A stretch of 64,000 nucleotides of DNA from Dillenia suffruticosa. Its lineage: Eukaryota; Streptophyta; Magnoliopsida; Dilleniales; Dilleniaceae. Below, piece after piece: positions 36,532-49,779 of the stretch (position 1 is its first letter; every line of letters begins with the position of its first letter). The position numbers and the translations under genes were made by a program. Where the stretch lies: positions 10,066,001 to 10,130,000 of the forward strand of contig JAVTVX010000017.1 of assembly GCA_033439265.1 (NCBI GenBank), given 5' to 3'. Under the pieces are notes generated by a model. The model made no database searches and was not told the DNA's origin. It was given only the letters and a program-made list of their open reading frames with translations.

Positions 36532-38955
36532 CTGCAGTTTCAATGAGCAAATCAAATAAACAAAAATTAAATCTATTGTCATGATATCCCATAAACTAAA
36601 ACTGAAAGACAAAAATCCGTTCCTTCTCAAATTTAGCATTGTTTAATCTATTCATGAATACACAATTTCTATAACTACGTTTCAGCTTTCAGTGATAAGC
36701 TTCATCTAGATTAGTAAAAATGTAGGTCAGAATGACATCAACTTATACGATTGGATTAACATGGGGAACATTCCTTATTAACAAAATGCAACACTGAATC
36801 CCCATGTGAAATAAAATAAACTCTCAGTCCTACAATATAACAATTACAAGCATGCCATAAGACTTAGAACTATGACTTCACTTCATGCAATTTAAAAAAA
36901 AAAAAAATCATTTCATTCCTCAAATTAGTACTCTTAATTTGCTTTCACTTCTGGGATTGAAACACCTCCCCCCCCCCAAAAAAAAGATCCTGGAAGGGGG
37001 CTAAAGAGGTTAATATCTCTCACCCACTTCCTCTTTCATTTTCTTATGTGTAGATTTAAGAAAAAAATCTTAAATATTTCACAAAATAAATGTTAAATAT
37101 ATAATGCAAAAACACACAGGTCATGCTTGGGTTTTAAAAATTAAAAGTATAGTTGGGCATCAATCTGATTAATAGGTTCAGTAACTGAACTAGTCTAATA
37201 GCCCTTGTTAGGGTTACCAGGCCTGGCCATCATTTGCGTGCCACACGACTCCACATTTCACTACCAGGTGTCCCCTTCAAGGACACCAACGAGTTTCAAT
37301 GAAGCCTCCTAATTCATGCCGAGGGAAGCAAGTTATGGAGTAGGTCCTTAAAAGGCGGTAGGTGCAAACCACAAGTTATAATTGGAGACATGCCCAAGTC
37401 TCTCTTAGTCTTCCTCCACAGTGCCACCCAAAGAGGACCAAGGCCTTCTAGATCATCCACTTTTCTCCACTCTAGACTTAACATCAGTAACCTCCAACCT
37501 ACATAGCTTCTTTTTTTTTTTAATAATAATTCTTCCTCGAACTCCAGGAGTCAAAAGCCCCAACCCAGACTAAAAAATGGGAATCTTAAATTATTTCCCA
37601 AGTCACGACATTAAGTGTACTACTTCCTCCAAATCATCCCCAAAAAGATCTTTGAAAATTGTTTGGTCTTTTAGCCATCAAGGAATGAGTCTGAGACAAA
37701 GACAAGATGCACTGGCTGGAAAATGGATCTGATTCCCTCTTTATAAGAGTAAGGCAGGGAGATTTCCTCCCATGGAGTGCTAGCACATTTGCCAACCCGA
37801 CAACCTAAAAATCTCTTCCGAAATCCTTCCAGAATAGCTTTGTCTTTATGTTCCCACGCCCTCCCCAAAAGGTAATCCCAGATAAGGAAAAGTTATCTTT
37901 CCATAGAAGCTCAATTTGCTGGCGTATACAAATTGGATACCAAAAAATAAGAGATGTAACTCAACTAATTGAAGACCAAGGCATGTAGGAAATAAGTGTA
38001 AACAAACTCTTCAAATAAAAGGGATAAAGAAAAGCTCATTTGTAGGCATCCCTCCAGGAATTAGTAATGCAGAAACCACCATTACAACTAACCCACTTCA
38101 CTAAAGCAAGAATCTGAAAAGTTAATAGAGAAGGGGGACAGGTGGTGCCAGCCATTACCAGATCCTTTAAGCACTGAGAATATACAACCCCCCCCCCAAA
38201 CCAAAAAAAAGGGGAAAGCCACAATATATTGAGCCTCCTAATTTTTGCAAGAAATTACCTATGTGGAAATGTTTTGTACAGTAATTTCCTTTTCCATGGA
38301 AAGTATTTTGTTCTGTTTGAATGAATGTAAAGTTCTACACATTTCAGACCCATCACCAAGAAAAGTATACTAAGAGTGAATGATGTTTCTCATCATGAGT
38401 TATTCACATTTCTATTGACCAGATGAGCAAACAGGATAAACTAGTCTGTATCGAATTTCAGGCATCTCAGTATCATACTCCAGACAGAATTTTCAGGCCA
38501 TACCCGTTTGGGAACCTTTGCTTCACCCTTGACCCTTGTTAGTTGTTTAGGTTTTAAAACTACAGACCAAAATCCTACATCTCACCAATCATTAACATAC
38601 CAAGAATCCAAGTGAGGTTATGAAGTTCATATTTCATAAGAATCCCATTTGCCCATTACTAAAGAAATTAAGAGTTTTGGGAAACACTTTGAATCATTTC
38701 CGTAGTAAGTGAGACTCTAGCATTGTTAATAATACAAGTAAATTCTATTCCAAGAAATACAATCTCCAGCATCAACTCAAAATTTAATTTTTCTCAATTT
38801 TTGAGCAGAAGAATGAAATGGGGCCAAAATCAAATGGGTTCAAACAAAACACATGGCCGAATCAACAGTAAAAAACAAGTGCATTTTCAGAAGAACAATC
38901 GATTCACAAAAAACAAGAAGCTAAAAGAAAAGTGAAGGGTAAAGAGGAGACTCAC
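36532..38955. other. Leader intron of the PWWP gene; includes unassigned sequence
   Basis: No exon is required here. Open frames at 37671-37868 and 38036-38224 (minus) are flanked by frames with stops and could be traces of an old retroelement, but I recognise no diagnostic motif. C-runs occur at about 36968-36978 and 38190-38198. Confidence 0.45.
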
Positions 38956-39040
38956 AGAAGAACGCCTTAACCACAGAGTTGAAAGCAGTGACTGGGGTTT
39001 TTGAGAAACGCCTTGGTTTTCATTTAGCCTTTTTCTAACG
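38956..39040 (-). other. Probable 5' UTR exon of the PWWP gene
   Basis: A strong donor (TTCT|GTGAGT, intron beginning at 38955) can pair with the acceptor CTGCAG ahead of 36531, leaving the ATG nine bases into the next exon. The leader intron would be about 2.4 kb. The upstream limit of the exon is a guess. A poly-C run (about 39079-39096) lies just upstream in the promoter. Confidence 0.5.
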
Positions 39041-39099
39041 TGAATTGCTCGACCGTCCAGTCTCACCTCGGAAGTTGTGCCCCCCCCCCCCCCCCATCT

Positions 39100-41025
39100 G
39101 CCCTCTCTTTCTTTAAATTCAAGTTAACTAAACACATGTTGTGCAATAAAATACTATAATGACAAATAAAATCAATTTTATAGTAAGTAAAGTTTCAACT
39201 TCTGATAAATTTCTTATTTTCTAATAAATATAATCTATTTATGATAAATAAAACCCTATTAATAACTAATAGATTTTTATTTAATACAAATAAATTTTAT
39301 TTATCGTTATAATACTATATCCTAAAAAACAGATCATGGTAACATGGATGACTCTTTTTTTCCAACTCAAAACTTCCCTTTTCACAACACAATAATTATA
39401 CTGTTTAAAAGAAAAATAATTAATAAGTAAATTTTTAATTTTAATTATTTAAGTATTTTTCATAAAATTGAATCCCGAAACAATTATATTTACTAAATTC
39501 GTAGTCAAGTTCTAAGATTGAATGCCGTTTGCGGCATGTTTGTGTGTCTAGCGTCTTTATCCATGGAGGTGAGCATTGGAATTTTTGTGATTTTCGTGAG
39601 TAATGTTAGCACCAAACTTTTGAATGGGTAGATCTTAAGACAAGGGTTGATGGACTACAATCGATACATGCACCAAGGGCAAAAAGGTTTGGCATAGGCA
39701 GCTAACAAAGGGATACGGCCACTCATAACAACACTCAACTATCAAGTTTGCATACCTTCTTCAGTCCTATTTTAGTATTAGCTTTCAATTTATTTATTTA
39801 ATTTTTTTTGGCACTTTCAATTTAGTCTATATTGTCTTTTAGTCGAATCACTAGTTGATTTTTTCGATCATATTATTTTGTAACGCGGTCATTGATTGTA
39901 TTAATTCTTCTAAATATTAAAAATTCTTATTTTAATTATCATTAAGATTAGTATTTCGGTCTTAGCAGATTATAAATTTACTTCGGAAACTATTTATGTA
40001 GAGTCCTTTGGCCGATGTAATGGTCTAAACGAAAGGGAATAATGTATAATCAGCTAATTGATTGGCTAAGTAAGCTAATCGAATTGACTTACTAAAAATA
40101 AAACTAACCAATTGTGTTAGAGAATTATCGTTTCATATTTTATTGATAAGTTAATCACAAGTTTAAAATATTTTGTGGCCACAATTATACATTATTTAAT
40201 TAATGTATTTCCAAACATGTGATTACATGATGTATTTTTCTAAATATTTGTTGAATATTTTATAAAAATAAATTAAGATATATTTACTAAATGTTGAATT
40301 TATGAATTTCTAAGAAAAGTTCATTTAACCGACGCTTTATTTGGCGGTATTAAATTTTTTTTATTATCGGGTAGGTTTGAAAATTAAAAAGAAAAATGAC
40401 GTTGTCTGGGTCAATAAATTTGATAATAAATTAATCAAAATTAATAAATTAATTATTAAATATTGATCTATTAAAAGAAATTTATGGGATCAGTCACTTG
40501 GCTCCAAAGAGTCATGGGCCTATACAAAGGGGGTCTGGGCCCTCTTTTTTTTTTTTTTTTTTTTTTTGTACCGGGCCCTCTTTTTATCTGTTTGCACAAG
40601 TTAGAGTTTCTGAGTTTCCATTACCTGGAGCAAACATAAGGTGTCTAAGGTGAGAAGAGATTGAGGAGCTAATTACACTGTTTAATAGGTGTTTGCTCAT
40701 TTGTTAATTAATGGAACTCGTACAAGTAATTCAATCTCCAAGACTCCAAATATGCATATTCTTGAGTACATTGCTAGTTTGTTTACAATTAATTTATAAA
40801 TTAAATTTAAATCTTCAATAAAAAATTTAACGTTTGGCATCTAGAATAATATTAACAAGTGAGTTACTCGTGGGTTCCTCGAAATAATCATTAAAAACAT
40901 ACTTTAATATATAATTATAAGATTATAATTATAAAATTAAGGAAAAAATTATTTTAGAAACATTTAATCTATCAATGTCATATTCTTGTAAACTAGAAAT
41001 ATTACTTACTATATTCTATTGTTTT
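39100..41025. other. AT-rich intergenic stretch, no gene seen
   Basis: Contains a long T-run (about 40544-40567) flanked by the direct repeat GGGCCCTCTTTTT. No coding pattern was recognised. Confidence 0.5.
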
Positions 41026-41897
41026 TGTTGGAGGTGAGTTTAAACTCTACAGATAATTACTCTTTCAACCTGAGAGTGGAATTGATGTTGATGGAGTTCC
41101 TCACTCATTCTACTGAATTAAACTTGCAAAAGACTACCCGGGATTTATTTGACGGAGAAGAATCTGACACTTAAATCAAAAAGTATTGTTTGTAGAACGA
41201 GAGAAACAAGCTAATGAGAGTTGTATGCTTGCCCTCTATTATTATTCTGTGCTTTGTGTAGAGTTTTCAAAACGTACCTGGTTGACTGTCTACACTGGTA
41301 GACAGTCTGCGTTGAGTATGCATGCATACATACATACGTACATACATACATACATATATACATATATCATGTGTGTATGGTAAGTCCCGTTTGAGCTTAA
41401 AGGTGTAGAACTCTAGTTTTGTTGTAGAGATTGTTGAGAATCTTTCAAAATTGTAAGAATTGTGGTCAAAATCTTTAAGGGACTTACAATCCTGTTAGCG
41501 AAGGCAAGTTCAGGTTGTTGTGGAAATTTTCTATCTTAATCAGGAGTGATCATGGAGATACGTTTCTTTATTGGAAGAGATTTTCCAGGGAGGGTTCTCA
41601 TTTGATTAAAAAATGTTTAAATTCATAAAAAATTTACTCCCTAATGAATAATTTCAAGTCATGCTTATTGCATTATGGAGTGAATTATGCTTGTACTAAT
41701 GAAACGTATCCGCCGAGGAGCGAAACAACTGAGAAGCCCAAGTCTCTGGCTTCTTGGGAGGGTAAGATCAAAAGGGTCGAAAGGAACGCTTGACTGAGAG
41801 ATTATGAGCGTGTTCGGTCTCTTACAAGGGGCATGGCCTAATGGGGGTTGGGTGGTTTCACTCTTGCGGTAATGGGTCGTTGGATCATATCTCATCA
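41026..41897 (-). repeat. Gypsy 3' LTR (left copy, 872 bp)
   Basis: It shares ordered segments with 51379-52194: GGAGGTG-TTTAAACTCTA, GAATTAAAC-TGCAAA, GTATGCTTGCCCT, GAGGCAAGTT-type, GAGATACGTTT, TCGACTGAGAGA-like, GGCATGGCCTAATGGG and GATCGTTGGATCAT-like blocks. The left copy has an added CATA-type microsatellite at about 41321-41366. Confidence 0.85.
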
Positions 41898-42182
41898 TTT
41901 GCCCCTACTCATAATTGTTGTTTAGTAGAAACAACATTTAAGTGTAGACCAAGAATTTGAAGGGGAATGTAAACGAAAAGTTTTTTCGTTAAGCTAGATA
42001 GGCATGAAAGTTGAGCATTTAATGTAAATCATGTCTTTTTGGTTTTCACTAATCTTCATTAATACGTTTTATTTTGCTTGTTCCGCGATTTATTGATATG
42101 TTTTCATTTTAGACGATCACTCATGAGAGGGAGAGAGAAGAGAAACCAAATGATTTTAAGGTTTATCCAATTGTGAAAAAAA

Positions 42183-44501
42183 GTGGTCATGGCTGAGAGT
42201 TCTGATTCACATAACTACCATGAGATTGACAAAATTAAAATCACGATAACAGAGAAGGACTTAGAATATGTGTTAAAAGACATGAATCTGAGTGGAAATT
42301 TTTTGCTAAGGTTACCTAGGGGTAGGAAAAGGGCTGACCAAATGGTAGAGGGTTATGTTCCCATGTATAGGGAATATATTAGGTATAGTTTACGAGTGCC
42401 TATTTGGGACATTTGTCTGTTATTTTAAAGGATTGGAATGTATTTCCAACCCTATTGGTTCCTAGTGTGTCACGGTTGGTAGTGAGAGTGGCTAGTTTGT
42501 TGAGTTTTTGTCACTTAAAATTTGATTTTCAAATTTTATCTTCATCTTTTGTCTGAAAATATGTGCCGCCAAAGGTCCCACAGAAGGTTAGTATTGTGTT
42601 CAAACTTGGTAATAGTCAAAGTGGAAGCTTTTCTACAAGAAGATCCTTGTTAGGTCGTGGAGATGCAACTTCATTTTTATAGAGTTTGTAAATAGAGATT
42701 TGATATCATCGTTTCCAATGGTTGACGTGGAGTCCTTCGTTAGGTTGAAGGTGTTTGCATCTTCCCTACATTCTGGTTTTGTTAAATCTATCGACAGTTT
42801 TTGTAGGGCATTGGCTAAGGCTGTATGGGTGGATGTCATGGTTGAGAATGAAATGCTCAAATTAACCGGTCATCTATTAGATGGCAATGTACAAATTCAA
42901 AGGTTGCTCATGTTGGAAAAGAGGTCCAAAAGGCTCTTTTATGTTATCGATTTTGCTAAAGTCGATGATCTCGACCAGATTACTATTTTAAAATTGATAA
43001 GGGCCCATGCTAAGGTGGGACCAAAGGGAGAGGAGGATGAGGGAAGAGCATTCGAGGACACGTTTTCAAGCTATATTCCTAGAAAGAAGAGGAAGCTCGT
43101 CTGACGCTGAGTAGTAAGGATGACTGTAATAGTGATAAATCGAGTTCCACAGGCAATGCCAGTGATCAAAAACTCAATTGTTTTACTGGAAAATGCAGTT
43201 AGAGGGAGGGAGGTCAAGGTAGAAGCTCTTTGTAAGAGGTTGTCAGGGTTGCTAACTGCTACAGAGGAAAGAATGGAGAGAGAGAGAAAGAGAGAGAGTC
43301 CACCAGAGGATAGGGCTACTAATAAGTGCCCTGTTGCTACTCTTATTCCCCAAGGGAAGAGGAGTAAGTTGTTAGCCCTCACTTTTAATAGCGAAGAGGT
43401 AGAAATTATTAGGTAGCTACCTCTAGCCCCTCCTTTAGTTGTAGGGGGATATTTTGTCATGAGTCCAATCAGGGGGATAGAATCGGGTTCTTCGAGTGTC
43501 TTGCCAGAGTACTTGTATGTCCAGAGGGGTAAAGGGGTGATGGCTGAACAAACAGTCCCCTTTCTTCCTATTTTAGTTTGGTTATTAAACCGATCAAAAC
43601 ATCTAAAAGAGAGAGGAACTACTGCAATAAGTTGTAGTGACCATTATCTTTATTATTTAAACATTGCGAAAGAGAGGAGGTTCACTGACAGACTCAATTT
43701 TCATCGAGCGGAGTTAGAGTTAAATCGTTTGTCAGTGGAGTAGGGTAATAAGTCTGTGATAACTCTTCTAATTCAGGTATGCTTTTCTTAATAAGTTTTA
43801 ATTTAACCCATTGCCTTTGTCATGGTCATGTGACTTTTTTTTCTTAGGCCATTACGATGGCCGAGTTTCAAAAGACAAGAAAGGAACAGTTGATAGATCA
43901 TCTAAAATGTCAGTTGAACATTTTTTATAAGGAGATCTCTCGGTTTTGAGCCAACCAAGAGGAAGCTGAGGAGGCAAAGGTAGCATTTGTTGCTCTTCAT
44001 AAAATGGAAAAAATGATAAAGATGTTGCAGATAGACTTGAACCATTCATATGAGGTTACCGACATGGCTATCGATAAGGGTGAGAAGTTGAGGGATCTCC
44101 TTAACATTAGCGAAACAGGTCAATTGGCTGCCAAGGAGTTGCCATGAGAAAGGGAGGAAGCTCTTGTCGCTTCACGAAAAGAGGTTGCAGAGCTAAGAGA
44201 GACTTATGAATGCGACTATCAAGAACTTTTCAAGAAATTACATCGAGCTAAGGAAACCATCCGCCATTTAAGGGGTGGCTTGGCTGACGGAGCTGATGTT
44301 AGTAGTTTCAATACCCTAGGTTCAAGTCTTACCAGAGCTATTAGGTGTGGCCCTTCTGAAGAAGTGATTGCCGCTAATTCACGTATTACTACTCTTCAAG
44401 TTGATTTCACTTGTGGCAAAGACCTCCCGCTCCCCGATCTATCATTGTTTTCACGTTTCTCTTTTGTATTTCTTTTTTGTACTGATGACTTTTGGAAATA
44501 A
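42183..44501 (+). pseudogene. Antisense extra ORF of the gypsy element (Transposase_28-like)
   Basis: Several plus-strand open pieces (42183-42428, 42700-43104, 43120-43416, 43459-43743, 43860-44130, 44280-44501) join into a broken protein. The start (YREYIRYSLRVPIWDICLLF) resembles plant 'putative gypsy type transposon' proteins (PF04195), with a conserved R-x-P-...-L-L motif. The later part (about 43860-44280) is coiled-coil-like with repeated Glu/Lys/Leu. It lies opposite in strand to gag-pro and next to the 3' LTR. Known Tat-lineage elements carry antisense extra ORFs at this position; their function is unknown. Stops and frame changes indicate decay. Confidence 0.55.
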
Positions 44502-45109
44502 AAAACTTCTCTAGTTCACTTTTTTCATCTTCTGCTTTCATGTTGTCAAAATGTTGTCTTGTTATTCGATAGTTCCTTCGAACAGGAGCATCAGGATGAT
44601 GCCCCGAGCAGGGATTATGAAAGTAGGTTTGGAACCCTTTGAAGGTCGATGTTGAGTGAAAGCTTACAATTTTATTATCTCATGGCCTCGTTCCTTGCTC
44701 CACAAGGCTTCATTCGTTACACGAGGTATGCAAGGCCCGCATCATGTCATGAGCCGAGAAGTTTCTTGAACTGCACTAAAATACTGTGGGGATCTTATTT
44801 GGAGAATACAGTTAGGTGTCATGTTGAGCTATGTGAAAGCGTTGTAGTAAGAGCATCTTTAATGTCGCGCCAAGAGAGATTGAGTCAATGTACTAAGGTA
44901 TTGTAAAGGCCTTGCACCTTGGGAGAACATGGCATAGCAAAGGTAAACAGCTCTTGAAAACAAACTATTATCTTCTAAAGAAATGCTTCAAAATCTGAAG
45001 ATTTTTAGGGATAATTAATTCAATTCTTCTTCTTGATTGCTATAGGGACTAACAAGCGGTATCAAAGTTAGTACTCTATTTTTAAAAAGTGTTCACTTTT
45101 GAGTCAAAT

Positions 45110-46000
45110 ATCCAATGGTATCACACATAACTTTTGGCCCATCCACTAATCGAATTTCATATTTTGATGGAATGAATTTTTCTCATTGGAAGTGTATGAT
45201 GTAGATCTTTATTAAAGCCATCGATTTTGAGGCATGGGATGTCATAGTCTCTGGAAATTTAGATGTTTAACACCCTATAATAATAGAGGATGATAAGAAA
45301 AAGATTTCAATAAAATTTTTTGGCAAAGCATGTATTTTTATGTATATTTCTTTTATAGAATTTAACCTTGTTTTTTTGTGTGCTACAACTAAAGATATTT
45401 GAGACAAATTGTTCATTATTTACAAAGAAACAAACACTGTAAAGCAGAAAGAATTAACCTTTTAACGTCGGAATATGAACTCTTCAAAACTCAGCCAAGA
45501 GAATAGATAAAATACATGTTCAATAGATTCACAACTATCACAAACGAATTGGATTTACTTGGAAAGACCTTTTCAAATGCAGATCTTGTTAGAAAAATTC
45601 TACAAGTTCTTTTGAAAGCCTGTGATGCAAAACAGACAGCAATAGAGGAAGTCTAAGATTTGTCCAAATTGTCACTGAATGAGCTAAAAGGAAAACTCAT
45701 GTCTTATGAAGCAAATGTTTTCCATGCTGCTGAGAATGAAAGTAAGAGAAAGGTGATTGCATTTCTAGTAAAGGAAGAAGAAGAATTTGAAGATGAAAAA
45801 TCTAGTGATGAAGAAGTGAATATGTTGGTAAAGAGACTGTCTAGAATACTCTGAAAGAGAGGTAAAAAGTTCAATAAATTTCAAAAAATTAATGTCTCTC
45901 AAAAGTCCAAATATGATACAGAAACAGCAACAAAACAAAGAAGTATAAGGAGTGTAAGAAACTAGGAGATATCAAATATGAATGTCCTATCTAGCTAAAA
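45110..46000 (+). pseudogene. Copia gag (UBN2-type) remnant
   Basis: Frames include YFDGMNFSHWKCMM with IFIKAIDFEAWDVIVSG, a WDKL-like site near 45395, LSLNELKGKLMSYEANV (45673-45720), and a CCHC-like C-KKLGDIKYECP near 45950. These match the order of plant copia gag. Several stops and frame changes occur. Confidence 0.7.
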
Positions 46001-46884
46001 AAAAATCCTGAAATTCAAAAAGATAGGAAAGGCTATGATGGCAATATAGAGTGATTTGAATGAATCCGATTCAGAATAAAAAAAACTTAGAAATACAGAA
46101 GAAGCTAATTTTTTGTCTCATGGCAAAATCACGGTTATCTCTGACACCAAGTCTGAAAATTCTGCAAATTTATGTTTTGATGCAAAAAAATGTGCTTAAT
46201 GTGATTACTAAACTAAAATGTAAAATAATTGATCTAGAAAATGAAAAGAATGCTCTGACAAACAAATGAACCTGGAAAACTAAAAAATTTTGTTATGAAA
46301 GACGAAATATGTCGATTGAAAACTATGGTAGAATATTTATTTATATTCATTGAAAACGCTTTCTAAAAATTCAATGAAAGTGATAAAAAATTGAATAGAT
46401 TTTTTACAATTCAAAGACATTATTTTTCTAAAAATGGTTCGGGATATATTTTAAATGTTAAGAGTTGTTTATAATTTAATAAAATTATTTTTGTTAGTGT
46501 AGAAATAAAAAACACAGAAATAGTAAAACCCAGTTATAGAAGCAGAGGTCATCGAAACATAGTTTTTAGGGAAAGAAAAAATCGTGAATCTGTCTATTTT
46601 CACATGAATTTTAGAAAATTTTCTAAAAATCAAAACTATGATTTTTTAAATGTAACATATAGATATTGGAATAATTTTCAGAAAATGAAAAATAATTTAT
46701 CATATTATTGTTATTATAAATATGATTATATTGTAAAATTTTATTTTTTAAGATTAAACAAACTTAGTGAAAAACAAGACAAATGCAATATAGGTACACA
46801 CTTGTTTTCTAGAGGATCCAATATTGTATTTGGATTTCTAGAAATAGATAATACTCTACTTTATTTGTGCAGCAATATGAGATA

Positions 46885-47170
46885 AAAAAAATGGTATGTG
46901 GATAGTGGATATTCAAGACACATAACGGAAGATGTCAAAAATTAGAAAAGAAAGATCATGGATTTGTGACCTTTAGTGATAATAGGAAATGAAAGATCAA
47001 TGGCAAAGACACTGTCGATATATATTTTACATCTATTAAAAATATTTTATTTATAGATAAATTGATATATAATCTTTTAAGTGTGAATCAATTGTGTAAC
47101 AGGGGATATGATACGTTATTTAAAAGAAATAAATACATTGTTTTTATTGGTGAGACACAATAAAAGATTT
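46885..47170 (+). pseudogene. Copia protease/pre-integrase remnant
   Basis: WYVDSGYSRHITED near 46892 is the copia protease active-site signature (canonical D-S-G-C-S-R-H-M-T); the Cys reads Tyr. Downstream are LLSVNQL-like and GYDTLFK-like residues typical of the protease end. Confidence 0.65.
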
Positions 47171-47659
47171 TTGAAATTTTTTTTAGATTATTCATTAAGT
47201 AGCAAAGTATTTAGATTTTTTTTTAAAAAAAATTATAAGGGTTGTCAAAAAAACCATTAATATAAAATTTTATAAAAATGAATTTCAAAATATAGAAAAT
47301 GAAGAAAATACTGAGAATAAAAAAATCAAAACTCCTCATGAAAATAATAAAAATAAAGATATAGAAATTGAAAATGAATCCAGAGAGAAAGTGATTAAAA
47401 GTCAAAAATTTTTATTTAGTCACTCACAAATTAATATTATTGATGATTAAATGAAGACATAATAATTAGATCAAATTATAGAAATATAAAGAACTAATTC
47501 GTATTATTGTTTAGCATATAGTTGAAAAGTATAGAGAAATACGTGTCAATAGAAAATTATTGTACTCAAATTTTATGACTAAAATAATAATTAAAAGATT
47601 ATGGGTTAAATTATAAAAACATTTTGATGAAATGTGATAGTACAAGTACTATATATTTT

Positions 47660-47850
47660 TAAAAAAAAATCCCATAAATCATTCTACATTTAAGCATATT
47701 GAACTTAACATTATTTTATAAGAAATTATATTTTAAATGAAAATGTTATTTTAAAGTATATTGATACAAAAAATCAATTAACGGATATTTTTACAAAATC
47801 AGAGGCATATTTGAGTTTATTAAGAATGAAGTAGAAATTTGTTTCCCCAT
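47660..47850 (+). pseudogene. Copia RNase H C-terminal remnant
   Basis: The pieces HSTFKHIELN and YIDTKNQLTDIFTK (in shifted frames) match the end of copia RNase H just before the 3' LTR. Because gag-protease is followed so soon by this tail, most of pol has been deleted. Confidence 0.6.
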
Positions 47851-48213
47851 TTAGAAAGAGAAAAAAAAAAGGAAAATTCTATAGAAATTTATGTGGAAGT
47901 AGAAAATAGTGGCTATATGTTTTGCACTAATTTGATTATTTCTATATCATATTTCTTATCTATGATTTCATGAATGTTTGCGATTTCTAAACTTGAATTT
48001 AAATTTTCTTATTTTTTAATGAAACAAAAGAGGGAAGATAGAGAAATAAAAAAAAATGGTGAAAAATTGTGCACATATTAAAGAAGATATAATAATATAT
48101 TCATATGTTCATTAATAGAGGGGACATGATCTTGCGCGTTCATAAACAAACTTTTTTAACTTTTTTTTATGGTTTTGTTGTATTAAAAATGAAGAAATTG
48201 TCAAGAAAATTAT

Positions 48214-49408
48214 TGTCGAATCCTAATATTTTGATAATAACAAAACCATATATATTTTACTAATCAATTACTAAATATGTAGATTTTTAAAATGTTAATT
48301 TTTTGGCTAGCATAATCTTCTATGGATAGAAACTAAGATTCCATAGATATTCTCATGGAAAACATGAAAATAACATATGCATAGAAGATGTTAACACTCT
48401 CTCCCCATGTACAAAAAAAAAAAGAAAATGTTAACATAGAAGCTATATTTCTATAGATGGAAGTGGTCGAAAATCAGAATTTAAGGGCAGATGTGAACTA
48501 CTGCGCTTTTGATTCATTTTTAGAGCCTAGTTCATCAAATTATGTACAATTTGAGAGCTGTGCTTAATCCGCAAATATGTTTAAATGAGTTATTCAAATT
48601 TAAACTAATTTGAAGATTCAAATCTAACTATTTACTAGAGGTAAAATGAAAATTCAAATTTTGAAACATTTTTTCAGAAGATAACGGTTAGTTTTCGGGA
48701 GTCGTTTCCTTAAATATAGCTTCTCTATCTATCAAGTATTTTAAAATTTGGATCTTTCATATATTAAGGGAATTGTTGATTTTTGAATTTGAAAAATAAC
48801 AATGGTAAAACCTAAACTCTAATGCATATTAATTCTAAAGCCTATTTGGGTCTTTAAATCTTCAATGTGGTAACTTGTGTGGGCAGAACTCGAAGAGGCA
48901 TTAAAAGTATATCATATAGAGATTATTCAGATATATTTATAGATCTTATTTGACATTCGGATCGAGAGTTATTTGATCTGAAACTATCGTTTAGAATCAG
49001 TCTACCTGTCAGAAAATTTTCTGTAAAATTCATTCAATCTTGATTTCTAAAACTATAACCTATTATTTTGAGTCTATAAAGTCTCAAAAAGTTGGAGAGG
49101 GTATGAAAAACACTATCTTTAGTCGATAGGCTAATTGTTAGAGAGTTTGGATTAGGTCATTATTAGATTAAATCATCTTCAAGAAGGGAAGATGCAAATT
49201 GTCAACATAGGAAGATTGTACTCATCTTTATACCTCTTTTTGCATAGTGAAAACTAGCTATCGCCAGACCCTTCTCCCTCATTTTTATTTTTCCTATAAA
49301 TTTGTATGCATTTTTGGATTTAGGATAACTTAGATTAATCAGAAACTAATAAAATTTTTTTAAGGATAATCAATTCAATCTCCTTCTTGATTGCTATAGG
49401 GACCAATA
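48214..49408 (+). repeat. 3' LTR of the nested copia element (~1.2 kb)
   Basis: The start TGTCGAATCCTAATATTTTGATAATAAC-type (shown as a pattern) is the common plant copia LTR opening; the end is shared with the 5' LTR stub at 45053. The outer part of the 5' LTR is absent, so a target duplication cannot be checked. Confidence 0.65.
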
Positions 49409-49779
49409 GTAATCAATGTGAGATGGTTCATTTCGTAAATCGTAATAAAATGTAAAGAATGAAGGCATTGTTATTAAAGCACTTCCAGGAAGAAAATATC
49501 GAATAAAAACTTTAATAGGTGGCAAACACCACCAGTGAAACGGTGTAAGACATTGAGCAAGGTTTACGGGATGAGGGGAATCAAAGGATCTTGTTCATAG
49601 TGGAGTGTCCCGATTCTGAGAGGCATTCTAAATTTGATTTTCATATACTTCGTGCTTAATAATGCCTCTAGAGCGTTCAAGTTTAGGCAGCTCAGAATAG
49701 TGTTGTATGGGGATGGAAACTTTACCATGTTAAAAGTGATCGTAGTGGGAGAGTGATTTGGTGGATTCCTAAATGTGAT

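Larger units (their letters stand above)
44995..49408 (+). mobile_element. Nested copia retrotransposon (plus strand), internally deleted
   Basis: It is inserted into the gypsy element. The 5' LTR is almost gone; only its last ~50 bp (AGGGATAATTAATTCAATTC...TTGATTGCTATAGGGACTAACA pattern, to 45053) remain, followed by a PBS-like CGGTATCAAAG at 45056. The 3' LTR (about 48214-49408) starts TGTCGAATCCTAATATTTTG and ends with the same TTGATTGCTATAGGGACCAA pattern. Between them are gag, protease, a stretch of C-terminal integrase-like acidic sequence and an RNase H tail, while RT is missing. Stops are everywhere. Confidence 0.78.

Noticed and set aside
37671-38224. Minus-strand frames inside the PWWP leader intron
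   Set aside because: Look weakly retroelement-like but lack any diagnostic motif; adjacent frames are full of stops.
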